NCBI GenBank assembly: GCA_963708735.1
Contig: CAVPTW010000042.1
Span: 310,001 to 374,000 of the forward strand
Direction: 5' to 3'
Origin: JAGPUQ01 sp963708735
GTDB lineage: Bacteria; Pseudomonadota; Gammaproteobacteria; Pseudomonadales; Porticoccaceae
Length of the DNA: 64,000 nucleotides
The translations under genes and the position numbers were made by a program. Positions 12,644-23,548 of this stretch are shown piece by piece. Within the stretch, counting starts at the first letter, position 1. Each line of letters opens with the position of its first letter. Below the pieces are notes generated by a model. The model saw nothing but the letters and a program-made list of their open reading frames with translations. It made no database searches and was not told where the DNA came from.

Positions 12644-14008
12644 CTATTGCTGTTGGTCGACTTCCGCTATCGCCGCCGCTTCCGGCCGCACCAGCAGATA
12701 CATGACGGAAATCGCGGCGACGATACCGCCCGCGATATAGACCGGCGCCAGCTCCCCCGCCCGCACACCGTCGATCACCCGGTTGACGATAAACGTCACC
12801 GCAACGATGGCGCCGCCAATGGGCACCACGAGTGGCACTTCAAAACCGCCGCGCGGTTCGCCGGGGCGCCGCTTCAACACCACCAGCGCCAGGTTCACCA
12901 GCGTGAAGGAACCCAGCAGGAGCAGGCTGGTCGCACTCGCCAGCGCCTTGATATCGCCCGCCAGCGCCAGGCCAAGGACGATTACCAGCAGCAGTAAAAT
13001 CGCGATATGAGGCGTACTCCGTCGCGAATGGACACGCCCGAGCAGGGCAGGCAGCAGGCCCTGGCGCGCCATCCCGTACACCAGCCGCGAGCCCATGATG
13101 TAGTTGAGCAACGCGGTATTGGTTACCGCAAACATGGCCACCACGGTAAACAGCAGGGGTGGCACCCAGGGCGCGGCAATGCGCACCACCTCCACCAGCG
13201 GCCCGCTTGCCGCCGCGAGCTGCGCGTGCGGGACCACGGACACGGCGGTGATACAAACGGCCACATACAGGGTCGCGGCAATGCCCAGTGCGGCGAGCAG
13301 CGCGATCGGAAAATTGCGGCGCGGATTGCGGACCTCTTCCGAAATATTGAGCAGGTCTTCAAAACCGATAAATGCATAAAACGTGAGGACGGCTCCGGAG
13401 AGCATCAGCGAAACCGAAAAATCGCCACCGGGATTTTTGATCGAACGGGCATCGAAATAATCGACACTACCCCAGTAGCGCGCGCCCACCGCGACGACCA
13501 ACAGCAACCCACCGGCTTCAATGGCGGTGCAAATCGCGTTGACCCAGGCCGATTCGCGCATTCCTACATAGTTGACTACCGTCAGCGCCAGAATAAAACC
13601 CACCACGACCCATTTGACCGGAACACCGGTAACGATCTCATGGGCGTAGCTGGCAAATACCTGACTGGCAGCCGCCAGCGAGGTGAGGCCGGACATCATC
13701 ACCGCCAGGCCGACCACATAGCTGATCGCGGTGATGCCGAAGGCACGCTGGGTAATGTAGGCAGCCCCTGCCGCGCGCGGATAGCGGGAACCGAGCGAAG
13801 CGTAGGAGAGTCCCGTAAGTCCGGCCGCGATCATGCTGGCCAGGAAACCCAGCCACACCATATTGCCAAGCTCCCCGGCCGCCTTGCCCACCAGACCATA
13901 AATGCCGGCGCCGAGCATGTTGCCCACGCCATAGATCATCAGTGCGATCAGCCCGAGCGTCGGCTTGACGGTGGACGGCGCGGATTCGTTCCCGGGAATC
14001 AGCGACAT
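12644..14008 (-). CDS. APC-superfamily amino-acid permease
   Basis: A 454-residue membrane protein with about twelve predicted membrane segments. The first helix contains MIYGVGNMLGAGIYGLVG, the unwound glycine motif typical of amino acid-polyamine-organocation transporters. The segment FYAFIGFEDLLNISEEVRNP is the conserved helix 6-7 region. The best general match is an amino-acid permease of the cationic or neutral type; the substrate cannot be decided. The gene stands alone, 107 bp from the DHA2 transporter upstream and convergent with gcvP. Confidence 0.85.
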   Translation of the reverse strand: MSLIPGNESAPSTVKPTLGLIALMIYGVGNMLGAGIYGLVGKAAGELGNMVWLGFLASMIAAGLTGLSYASLGSRYPRAAGAAYITQRAFGITAISYVVGLAVMMSGLTSLAAASQVFASYAHEIVTGVPVKWVVVGFILALTVVNYVGMRESAWVNAICTAIEAGGLLLVVAVGARYWGSVDYFDARSIKNPGGDFSVSLMLSGAVLTFYAFIGFEDLLNISEEVRNPRRNFPIALLAALGIAATLYVAVCITAVSVVPHAQLAAASGPLVEVVRIAAPWVPPLLFTVVAMFAVTNTALLNYIMGSRLVYGMARQGLLPALLGRVHSRRSTPHIAILLLLVIVLGLALAGDIKALASATSLLLLGSFTLVNLALVVLKRRPGEPRGGFEVPLVVPIGGAIVAVTFIVNRVIDGVRAGELAPVYIAGGIVAAISVMYLLVRPEAAAIAEVDQQQ

Positions 14009-14115
14009 GCCCTATCCTCCCGACCGGCGTCACTGCGACAGGAACGGCGATCACGGCTCTGCTGCACGCAGCGACGGGCACATCGACGTGGCATCCTCAA
14101 CACGCACATTCCCCG

Positions 14116-15735
14116 CTATTTCGCCGGCGCCGTCGGCGTGCGGTAGCTTTTCAGCATATAGGTGAGGATGACGCCGATCACAAAGGCAGCACCCATGAAA
14201 TAGAAGCAGTCGTTGTAGGCCAGCACCAGGCTTTCGCGGCGGGCGATGCCATCGATCACGCGCAGCGCGCGCTCGCCGGCCAGCACCGGATCCGCACCCA
14301 GACTGATGAAATAGCCCTGCAAGCCGTCGAGACGTTCGACCGTCGCCTGACTGTACAGCGAAATGTTCTCAACCACATGGTTGGAATGGAAGTGCTCGCG
14401 AATGGTGAGAAAGGTGGCAAGAAACGCGATCCCCACCGAGCCGCCCAGATTGCGGGTGAGGTTGTAGAGACCCGACGCCGAGCCGACCTGCGCCGGCTCG
14501 ATGCCAACCGTCGCGATCACCGCCAGCGGTACCGAAAGAAACGGCTGGCCGATGCCGCGAATGAAATTCGCGAGCCGCAACTGGTCGTAGGCGGAATCCG
14601 CGCTCATGTCGATATTGATCAGCAGACTCCAGGCGAAAATAGCGCTGCCGATGGCGACCAGATGGCGTAGATCCACGGTTTTCATCAGCCGCACGATCAA
14701 GGGCACCATGATCAGCTGGGGAAAGCCGAACCACATCATCGTCACTCCGGTCTGCCAGGCGTTGTAACCCTGCACCTGGGCGAGATAGAGCGGCGTGATG
14801 AACACCGAGCCGTACAGCCCGAGTCCGAGAATCACGCCAATGATGTTGGCAAGGCCGAAATTCCAGCGCTTCAGCAGCCGCACATTGATGAAGGGATTCG
14901 GGCCGCGCAGTTGGCGGTAGAGAAAGATCACGAAAAATACCAGCGCGATCGCCGCGCCGCGCTGAATGAATGCGGACTCAAACCAATCCTTGCGGTTGCC
15001 TTCCTCGAGCGTGATGATCATCGCCCCCAACGCGACGGAGAGGCTCGCGATCCCCAGCCAATCGCCATTTTTGAGCAGCTGGAGCTTGCTCTGGGAGCGT
15101 GCCAGACCCCACCAGAGAATCGCCAGCATGATCGAAGTCGGGATGATCTGCAGATAGAAAATCGACTGCCAGCCGAACGTTTCGGTCAGGTAACCGCCGA
15201 GCGCCGGACCAATCGCCGGCGCCTGGGTAGCGGTCAGCGAAAACATCGCCATGCCGACGGGCTGTTTGCTCGGCGGCAACAGGGTGAGGATGACCGCGAA
15301 CGACAGCGGAATGAAGGTCCCGCCCGCCAGCCCCGCGATGGCCCGGAACACCAGCATGGACTCGAGGTTCCACGAAAGCGCGCACAGCAAGGTGGCGCCG
15401 ATGAACATGGTCGATGCCGACAGCATGAAGCGCCGCAAGCCGAACACCATCGCAAACCAACCGGTGAGGGGGATCACCACCACTTCCGCCGTCAGATAGG
15501 CGGTGGAGATGAACGACCCCTCCTCGAGCGTCGCCCCCAGCGCGCCCTGAATATCCTTCAGGGACGCGTTGGTGATCATGATGTTGAGCACCGCGATAAA
15601 GGCGCCGATCACGCTGCCGAACACCGTGAGCCAGGTCGCCAGGGACACGTGGTCCTTGTCTTCAGCGGCTGCAGCGGGCGACGTGGATTGCGAATCCGCG
15701 GGCTCTGGCGCCGCGTCGGCAGCCGTTTCGCTCAT
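14116..15735 (-). CDS. DHA2-family multidrug efflux permease (EmrB/QacA type)
   Basis: A 539-residue major facilitator with about fourteen membrane segments, as in the 14-TM DHA2 drug:proton antiporters. After a cytosolic acidic N-terminus, TM1 carries NIMITNASLKDIQGALG (the EmrB version of motif D). TM4-5 contains AIGPALGGYLTETFGWQSIF, matching antiporter motif C. DHA2 pumps of this type usually work with an EmrA membrane-fusion protein, but none is adjacent. It lies 96 bp downstream of the cyclase gene on the same strand, so the two could be co-expressed. The exported compound is unknown. Confidence 0.87.
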   Translation of the reverse strand: MSETAADAAPEPADSQSTSPAAAAEDKDHVSLATWLTVFGSVIGAFIAVLNIMITNASLKDIQGALGATLEEGSFISTAYLTAEVVVIPLTGWFAMVFGLRRFMLSASTMFIGATLLCALSWNLESMLVFRAIAGLAGGTFIPLSFAVILTLLPPSKQPVGMAMFSLTATQAPAIGPALGGYLTETFGWQSIFYLQIIPTSIMLAILWWGLARSQSKLQLLKNGDWLGIASLSVALGAMIITLEEGNRKDWFESAFIQRGAAIALVFFVIFLYRQLRGPNPFINVRLLKRWNFGLANIIGVILGLGLYGSVFITPLYLAQVQGYNAWQTGVTMMWFGFPQLIMVPLIVRLMKTVDLRHLVAIGSAIFAWSLLINIDMSADSAYDQLRLANFIRGIGQPFLSVPLAVIATVGIEPAQVGSASGLYNLTRNLGGSVGIAFLATFLTIREHFHSNHVVENISLYSQATVERLDGLQGYFISLGADPVLAGERALRVIDGIARRESLVLAYNDCFYFMGAAFVIGVILTYMLKSYRTPTAPAK

Positions 15736-15831
15736 GCGTTATCTCCCATAAATCGGCATTCAAAAACCGTCACTCCCGGACGCGGGTCCGGAGGTGACGG
15801 CCGAAGTCGGCCACGGGCGGGCCGACGCGGA

Positions 15832-16791
15832 CTATTTGATGACGGCTGGGTTGACCGGCGATCCGGCGCCGGCCACGACCTTGAGGGGTGCGCCGACAAA
15901 CAGGAAGGTGTACTGACCGTCGCTGGCGCAGTCCTCGGCGAGGTCGTACAGCCAGTCGATCTCGTTGAATACCACACCCAGATTGCGCAACAGCGCCGCG
16001 TGCAGCGGAATCATGGTCCCCGACTCCGGGTGCATCGTCTGTTCCGAGGCAACGGTATCGGTGCCGAAGGAGGGGATCTCCATTTTGTGGAACCAGTCGA
16101 CCAGTTCCGGGCTGTAGGCCAGGCCCGGCTCGCTCATCGTCTTGCCGGGGAAAAAGGCTTCCTCGCCCTCGTCGTAAAAACGCTTCAACCAGCCGGTGTG
16201 AATCAGCAGGATGTCGTGCTTTTCGATGGTGCATTTCTGGGCTGCGGCGGTCTTGAGGATATCGTCGAGCGTGATGCCCTCGTTGGCCTGCAGGTGTTTG
16301 ACGCCCTTGTAGCGGGCGACATCGAGCAGGATGCCGCGTCCGACGACACCGCGATTGGCGATCTTCTCGACGCTGCATTTGTGCAAACCGCCGATGGTGG
16401 TTTTGGCGTCGTAGCCGTTGTAGAGCTGGTCGTCATACCAGACGTGGCCGAGGGCGTCATACTGGGTGGTACCCTGCAGATACATGAATACCACGTCGTC
16501 CGCATATTCCATTCCGCCCGGCATCGCATGGGCGTGGCAATTCATGTAGTGGCCCTTGTCCATCGCCATGGTGCGCGTGGTCTTGCCGCGACCAGGGTAA
16601 ATGGGGTCGCCGGCCGGCCGCGCCACCGGCACGCCCAGCATGAACACCTTGCCCTGCTTGACGGCCTGCACACCGCGCAGGATTTCCTTGCTGGTCAGAA
16701 AATTGAGCGCACCGACTTCGTCGTCGGGGCCCCAGCGGCCCCAGTTCTTCGGGCTGTTCTGCAAGAGTTCGGAAAAGGGTTTTGTCGTCAT
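15832..16791 (-). CDS. Cyclase-family (kynurenine-formamidase-like) metal hydrolase
   Basis: A 319-residue member of the large bacterial branch of the cyclase superfamily (PF04199), whose characterised relatives hydrolyse formamides, isatin or lactam-like compounds with a divalent metal. Visible motifs are WGPDDEVGALNFLT at the N-terminus, MAMDKGHYMNCHAHAMPGG, then QYDALGHVWYDD, which stands where smaller members have HxGTHxD. EKHDILLIHTGW and FGTDTVASEQTMHP follow. The substrate is not predictable from sequence. Position next to an efflux permease hints at handling of an aromatic amide, but this is only inference. Confidence 0.82.
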   Translation of the reverse strand: MTTKPFSELLQNSPKNWGRWGPDDEVGALNFLTSKEILRGVQAVKQGKVFMLGVPVARPAGDPIYPGRGKTTRTMAMDKGHYMNCHAHAMPGGMEYADDVVFMYLQGTTQYDALGHVWYDDQLYNGYDAKTTIGGLHKCSVEKIANRGVVGRGILLDVARYKGVKHLQANEGITLDDILKTAAAQKCTIEKHDILLIHTGWLKRFYDEGEEAFFPGKTMSEPGLAYSPELVDWFHKMEIPSFGTDTVASEQTMHPESGTMIPLHAALLRNLGVVFNEIDWLYDLAEDCASDGQYTFLFVGAPLKVVAGAGSPVNPAVIK

Positions 16792-17169
16792 GGCGCATCA
16801 TCTCCAGTAGGCCCTGGCCTCCGCCGCGCCTGCACACGGACGCAGCCTTGCCTTGGTACAAATTATTGGTATGGGTTCGTCTGCCACGGATTCAGCACTT
16901 GCACCGCGTCCTGCCGGAGCCCGGATTCAACCCGATCTGCCGGCGCGCGCCCCTGCGATTCACATCACCGGGGTGCGACTGCAAGTTACCATAGACGTTC
17001 AGGCCGTGCGCGCCCCGCGCCCGATACCGCGTCGGCGAGATCCGCGGCCGCGCGCCTGGCGGGCTCTCCGGCCGCGCGACGGATGGTTAACCTTGAGTGG
17101 TCAAGGCCAACAGGAGTATTTTCGCACTTCAGACGCTTACCTTTCGGACGCCAGGTTCAGATCATCGCC
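16792..17169. other. Intergenic space between divergent genes
   Basis: About 380 bp separate the divergent cyclase and NlpC/P60 genes. It is the only long non-coding space in the first 40 kb. No convincing RNA gene or repeat was found. An AT-rich patch near 16858-16875 (AAATTATTGG) may hold a promoter for the cyclase. Short open frames on the plus strand there lack homology and ribosome sites. Confidence 0.4.
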
Positions 17170-17691
17170 GTGACTGTTGCAGATAGTCGAAGGTACATTT
17201 CGCGATCAGCAGGCCTGCTGGTTGCGTTGCTGCTGAGTCTGCTGGCGGGCTGCACCAGCGCACCCGCACCGGTTGGCCAGTATCCCGGTCTCAGCCGCGA
17301 AGCGAGCCAGGCACGGGCCGAAGTCCAGTCCCGGGCCATGGACCTGATCGGCGCACCCTACCGCTATGGCGGCAGTTCGCCCGCCACCGGCTTTGACTGC
17401 AGCGGACTGATCCACTACGTCTACCGCGACGCTGCCGGCATCGACCTGCCACGCACGGCCGCTGAACTGGGTGCGTTGAGGACGGAAAAGCCGCCCGCCG
17501 ACGCGCTGCAGCCGGGCGATCTGGTGCTGTTCCGAGTGCAGGGTGGCCGCAAGGTGAATCATGCCGGCATCTACGCCGGTGACGGGCGCTTTGTTCACGC
17601 CCCGAGCAGCGGCGGACAGGTGCGCCTCGACCGCCTGGACGATCGCTACTGGCAGCGCTGCTTCGCCGGCGCGCGACGCGTGCTGAATTAA
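17170..17691 (+). CDS. NlpC/P60-family lipoprotein, cell-wall endopeptidase
   Basis: A predicted outer-membrane lipoprotein of about 173 residues in the C40 peptidase family, which cuts D-glutamyl-diaminopimelate bonds in peptidoglycan. The signal peptide has a hydrophobic core LLVALLLSLLAGC, where the cysteine is the lipidation site. The catalytic cysteine lies in TGFDCSGLIHYVY, the histidine in NHAGIYAGD, and the third polar residue is the histidine in RFVHAPSSGG. The start is taken as GTG at 17170, which gives a normal signal peptide; an in-frame ATG at 17083 would add 29 residues without homology. Confidence 0.88.
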   Translation: MTVADSRRYISRSAGLLVALLLSLLAGCTSAPAPVGQYPGLSREASQARAEVQSRAMDLIGAPYRYGGSSPATGFDCSGLIHYVYRDAAGIDLPRTAAELGALRTEKPPADALQPGDLVLFRVQGGRKVNHAGIYAGDGRFVHAPSSGGQVRLDRLDDRYWQRCFAGARRVLN

Positions 17692-17807
17692 GCGGGCTTC
17701 GCGCCAGGCAATCCACCACTCCCCGGGTTTGTGGATCGCCGTGGCGAACATTCCGGAAGACTTGTCCGCACGTCACCCCTCCGGCATCAGGGTGATACGC
17801 AAACCTG

Positions 17808-18434
17808 TTATCCCGTGTCGCCCTCTGCTTCGATGTCTTCCACGTAGAGCAGCTCGCACGCGCCGCTGCCACTGTCGGTGCGGCTCAACGAGCTGCGCCA
17901 GCGCCAGCCATCCGCGCGCGACGCCTCGACCAGACGACCTTGCAGGGACACCAGCTGGCCCGGCCGCAGCGCGGCGATGCGTGACGCAATGTGATGACTC
18001 GCGGGGATCAGATGAATGTTGGCGGCGGAACTTGTGATCTCGGCTTCCGGTATCGGCGGTGCATCGCGCCAGCGCCAGTGCAGAAAGCGCGCCGATTGCG
18101 ACAGGCTCAAGCCACGCAATACCCCCGAATCGGACATCCGCAGCCAACCGACGCCGAGATCGTAAGGTGCCAGCGCCGCTTCCCGACCCAGACGATAACG
18201 CGACACCAGCAGTACGCGTCCGTGCAGCGAAAATTTCGCGAGCGGCGTCAGGATGAATTCCCTGAATGCAAGCGGACCCGAGTCCACGACTGCCGTTTGC
18301 AGCGGCTCCGTCGCAACCAAAACACCATCCGGTCGCGCGATCGGCCGATGCGTGAAGTGATCCCAGGCCTGCACCAGGCCCAGCAGCACGATGATCGCAA
18401 GGACGCAGCGCTTCAGCATGGAAATATTCGCCAT
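17808..18434 (-). CDS. Unrecognised membrane-anchored protein
   Basis: A 208-residue protein of no recognised family. One hydrophobic segment near the N-terminus (residues 8-23, MLKRCVLAIIVLLGLVQAW region) looks like an uncleaved signal anchor with a periplasmic body. The body holds SLHGRVLLVSRYRLGREAALAPYDLGVGW and later RPGQLVSLQGRLVEA, which suggests a small beta-rich domain. It lies about 100 bp downstream of recQ on the same strand. Similar conserved hypothetical proteins exist in other gammaproteobacteria, but no function is claimed. Confidence 0.7.
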   Translation of the reverse strand: MANISMLKRCVLAIIVLLGLVQAWDHFTHRPIARPDGVLVATEPLQTAVVDSGPLAFREFILTPLAKFSLHGRVLLVSRYRLGREAALAPYDLGVGWLRMSDSGVLRGLSLSQSARFLHWRWRDAPPIPEAEITSSAANIHLIPASHHIASRIAALRPGQLVSLQGRLVEASRADGWRWRSSLSRTDSGSGACELLYVEDIEAEGDTG

Positions 18435-18534
18435 TTTTTCCCGCGTGGCCCGCGTGCCACAGCGTTCATGGGTAACTCCCCCCAGCTGAACTCCCGCATC
18501 TGAACTCCCGGCGACTGAAGCTCGAGAACCCGGA

Positions 18535-20658
<2,124 letters not shown>

Positions 20659-20785
20659 CCCCGCATTGTATGGACAATGCCGCTCGATCGCTCGCTCCGG
20701 GCTGCGGCGACGATCCTGTCCGGGGCGTCAGGGCAGACAGGCGTTGTCGCCGCGGAGGATTTGGCTGAAGTGCCAATGTCAGCTG

Positions 20786-21628
20786 TCATCGCCGCACCTG
20801 AAACTGCCGGGCGAGCGCGAGCGCGCCCTGCTCCAGCCGCTGCCATTGATCCTGATGTGTGGCGGCGAAATAGAGTTCGAGCGCGACATCGGCGCTGTAT
20901 TGCACATCGAGGATGCAGTGCTGGAGTACGCCGAGTTGCTGGGCGCGGGCAGCAGAGATGCAGTGCAGCACTCGTGAACTGCCGTCGGCACCACGCACCA
21001 TCAGTACGTCGTAATCCGTTGGTGGGGGCGGTTTGGCGGTGGCTCGGGCGAGCGTCACGCGCAGGATTGCGGGTGACGCCGTCGCCAGAAATTCCGGAAT
21101 CAAATGGGCGCGCAGCGGCGCCAGATCGGTTGCGTCCACCCGCAGGCGCGCAGTGGTGATGCCGCCGCGCGTGCAATCGCGTGCATCGGCGAAATAGGTG
21201 CAGGGGATACTGAACAGCCAACCGCCGATCGCCAGCGTGACTGGTTTCCGATCGAAGGTGCGGACCAAGCCGAAACCCATGCCCGGATAGGCTTGGTCAG
21301 CCCAGGCGTCCAGCGGCGAGAGCTCGCGCGGCGGCACCGCCTCGAACATGCGCGAGGCGTAATAAAGCCGGCGCAGGCGATCATCTGCCATGCCCTCCCC
21401 GTCGGCGCCGGGCGCGACGAAACCGCAGGTCACCAGCACCCATTCGGTGCCCGCGGCCAGCAAGGTGAAAATTTGTGGTCGCAAGGTGATATAGCCAATG
21501 CCGGCGACGCCAATGCCGGCGACGGCGACCAGCGCGATCAGCAGCAGCCGCATCTGCAGGCGGCCGGGCGGCGAGGCAGGGTGGCTGTCAATGCCGACTG
21601 GTTTCACTGGCGAACTCGTCAAGCGCAT
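20786..21628 (-). CDS. Unrecognised single-pass membrane protein
   Basis: A 280-residue protein that I do not assign to a family. A single strong hydrophobic segment (RLLLIALVAVAGIGVAGIGYITL, residues about 27-49) follows a short basic N-terminus. The remaining 230 residues would be periplasmic and include GMGFGLVRTFDRKPVTLAIGGW. Three cysteines lie in the body (SIPCTYF, RDCTRGG, VLHCISA). The start at 21628 is uncertain; an ATG at 21553 sits just before the membrane segment. It is divergent from the SCO1 gene. Confidence 0.65.
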   Translation of the reverse strand: MRLTSSPVKPVGIDSHPASPPGRLQMRLLLIALVAVAGIGVAGIGYITLRPQIFTLLAAGTEWVLVTCGFVAPGADGEGMADDRLRRLYYASRMFEAVPPRELSPLDAWADQAYPGMGFGLVRTFDRKPVTLAIGGWLFSIPCTYFADARDCTRGGITTARLRVDATDLAPLRAHLIPEFLATASPAILRVTLARATAKPPPPTDYDVLMVRGADGSSRVLHCISAARAQQLGVLQHCILDVQYSADVALELYFAATHQDQWQRLEQGALALARQFQVRR

Positions 21629-21732
21629 TTGCCGCGCGCGTCACCCACTTCACAAATTACTTCAGGATTGACCATTGCCGACACCGGGCTGCCACCGCAG
21701 AATCGAGCCCCCTGCCGCCGGTCAGCAACCTG

Positions 21733-22350
21733 ATGATGACCCAGTCTAGCATGCGCAAAATCGGCCTCGCAGTGGCACTGGTGCTGGTGCTGTTGGGACT
21801 ATTTGCCGTCATCGATTACCTGGTGCAGCTGAAGCGCAGCGAGGGCCGCATTCCACCGGGGACCGAAGCCAGTATCGGCGGTCAGTTTGCGCTGGTCGAT
21901 GCCTCCGGCCGGGCGGTGACGGAGCGGGATTTTGCGGACCGCTACAAACTGATCTTTTTCGGCTTTACCCATTGTCCCGATGTGTGCCCGACCACGCTGG
22001 CGCGGATGTCGGTGATCCTGCGCGCGTTGGGGCCGACCGCCGCGCGTCTGTATCCCCTGTTCGTGACGGTGGATCCAGAGCGCGATACGCCGGAGCGGCT
22101 GCGCGAATACGCCAAGCTGTTCGATCCGCGGATCATTTATCTGACGGGCGCGCCGGATCAGATCGCGAAAACGCTCAAGGCCTGGCGGGTGAGTAACGCC
22201 AAGACCGCCGCCGGCCAGGACGACTATTCAATGAACCACAGTGCGGTGCTCTACTTGATGACGCCGGCCGGATCGCTGGCGGCATCCTTCCGCTGGGATG
22301 ATGCCGAAGCCGACATCGTTGACGGTATTCGGGATTACATTAGCGATTGA
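21733..22350 (+). CDS. SCO1/SenC-family copper chaperone
   Basis: A 205-residue membrane-anchored thioredoxin-fold protein that helps insert copper into cytochrome c oxidase or acts in redox sensing. One N-terminal membrane helix (LAVALVLVLLGLFAVIDYL) is followed by the periplasmic domain. The copper-binding motif is FTHCPDVCPTT (CxxxC), and the third ligand is the histidine in SMNHSAVLYLM. VTVDPERDTPERLREYAKLF is the standard SCO block. No cytochrome oxidase genes are in the window. A 210-bp space separates it from the exporter operon downstream. Confidence 0.93.
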   Translation: MMTQSSMRKIGLAVALVLVLLGLFAVIDYLVQLKRSEGRIPPGTEASIGGQFALVDASGRAVTERDFADRYKLIFFGFTHCPDVCPTTLARMSVILRALGPTAARLYPLFVTVDPERDTPERLREYAKLFDPRIIYLTGAPDQIAKTLKAWRVSNAKTAAGQDDYSMNHSAVLYLMTPAGSLAASFRWDDAEADIVDGIRDYISD

Positions 22351-22560
22351 TTGATTTAGTCGTTGACTTCGGCGTTCGCAACCTCTTATTGTCGTGGCCG
22401 CACACTGCGCGGCGAACCCTGGCGATCGAGACCGGGGACCGGCAACCGGTAGTCACCCTTTTTCCGTTAGTAAGTTCCGATAACCAGCAACGACACCCTG
22501 TAACTGATCCGCGTGTCTTTAACCTGAAGGGCGGCGGTAGGACCCTGAGGATCTGGCGCG

Positions 22561-23517
22561 ATGAAGAGTTGGATGTTGACCACCCTGGTAGCCGGCGTGG
22601 TGGCAGCAGGCTCGTATTTCTTTTACATCGGGACACTGCCACCCGACCTTGAACCCGGCTTCCTGTATGGCAACGGCCATGTCGAGGGCACCGAAGTAAA
22701 GATTAGCGCCGAAGTCACCGGGCGCGTGATCACCAGCAATCTGGTCGAGGGCCAGACCGTCGCCAAGGGCTCGCTGCTGGTGGAGCTCGATGCCAGCGAT
22801 GCGCGCGCGCAACTCGCCACGGCGGAGTCCGAAGTCAAGGCGTTGCAGTTCCAGATGGAGCGCATCCGCGAGCAGTTGGCAACCTCCAGCGACATGCTGA
22901 AGACCGCCGAACGCGAGCTCACCCGCCATCAGGCGCTGCGCACGAGCGGCGTGGTCACCGAGCAGCGCCTCGACCAGATTGCCACCGCGCACCGCGAGAA
23001 TCTCGGTCAGGTGCGCTCGTTGCGCGCCCAGCTTGAAGAAACCGGCGCCCACATCGAACGGGCGCGCAACCAGTCGGCGTATTTGCGCATCCAGGTCGAC
23101 AAATCCCGCATCTACGCACCGCTCGACGCCACTGTGCTGTCCAAGGGTATCGAGGTGGGTGAGCTGGCAACCCCCGGGCGCAACATTGCGGTGCTGGTCG
23201 ATTTGAACGACCTCGAACTCAAGGTCTATCTGCCGGAGGCGGTGATCGGCAACGTCAAGTTGAACGACCCGGTGCGGGTGCGGGTGAATGCGTTCCCCGA
23301 CCGCTATTTCGATGCACGGGTCAAGCGCGTCGATCAGCGTGCGCAATTTACCCCCAGGGACATCAATATGCCCGAGGAGCGGGTGCGCATGGTGTTCGGA
23401 GTGGTGCTCGCCCTGGCCAACACGGATGGTCATCTCAAACCCGGCATGCCCGCCGATACCTGGATTCGCTGGGACGCGAACCAGGAATGGCCGGCGAAGA
23501 TGGTGGTGCCCCGTTGA
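22561..23517 (+). CDS. HlyD/YbhG-family membrane-fusion (periplasmic adaptor) protein
   Basis: A 318-residue adaptor linking an inner-membrane ABC exporter to the cell envelope. It has one N-terminal signal anchor (residues 5-21). A biotinyl-lipoyl-like half follows (GHVEGTEVKISAEVTGRV), then a long alpha-helical hairpin (residues about 80-170, rich in Glu, Arg and Leu) and the second lipoyl half IYAPLDATVLSKGIEVGELATPG. It is the first gene of a four-gene operon matching the order ybhG-ybhF-ybhS-ybhR. TGAGGATC upstream is a fair ribosome site. Confidence 0.9.
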   Translation: MKSWMLTTLVAGVVAAGSYFFYIGTLPPDLEPGFLYGNGHVEGTEVKISAEVTGRVITSNLVEGQTVAKGSLLVELDASDARAQLATAESEVKALQFQMERIREQLATSSDMLKTAERELTRHQALRTSGVVTEQRLDQIATAHRENLGQVRSLRAQLEETGAHIERARNQSAYLRIQVDKSRIYAPLDATVLSKGIEVGELATPGRNIAVLVDLNDLELKVYLPEAVIGNVKLNDPVRVRVNAFPDRYFDARVKRVDQRAQFTPRDINMPEERVRMVFGVVLALANTDGHLKPGMPADTWIRWDANQEWPAKMVVPR

Positions 23518-23548
23518 CGCTGTTCAGCCGCGACCTGACCGCGATGGG

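Noticed and set aside
14911..17082. Long plus-strand frame upstream of the NlpC/P60 gene
   Set aside because: Antisense to the DHA2 and cyclase genes. Only the last part, from the signal peptide on, is real.
16853..17173. 106-codon frame in the cyclase/NlpC space
   Set aside because: Arg/Pro-rich, no ribosome site, overlaps the NlpC start; no homology recognised.
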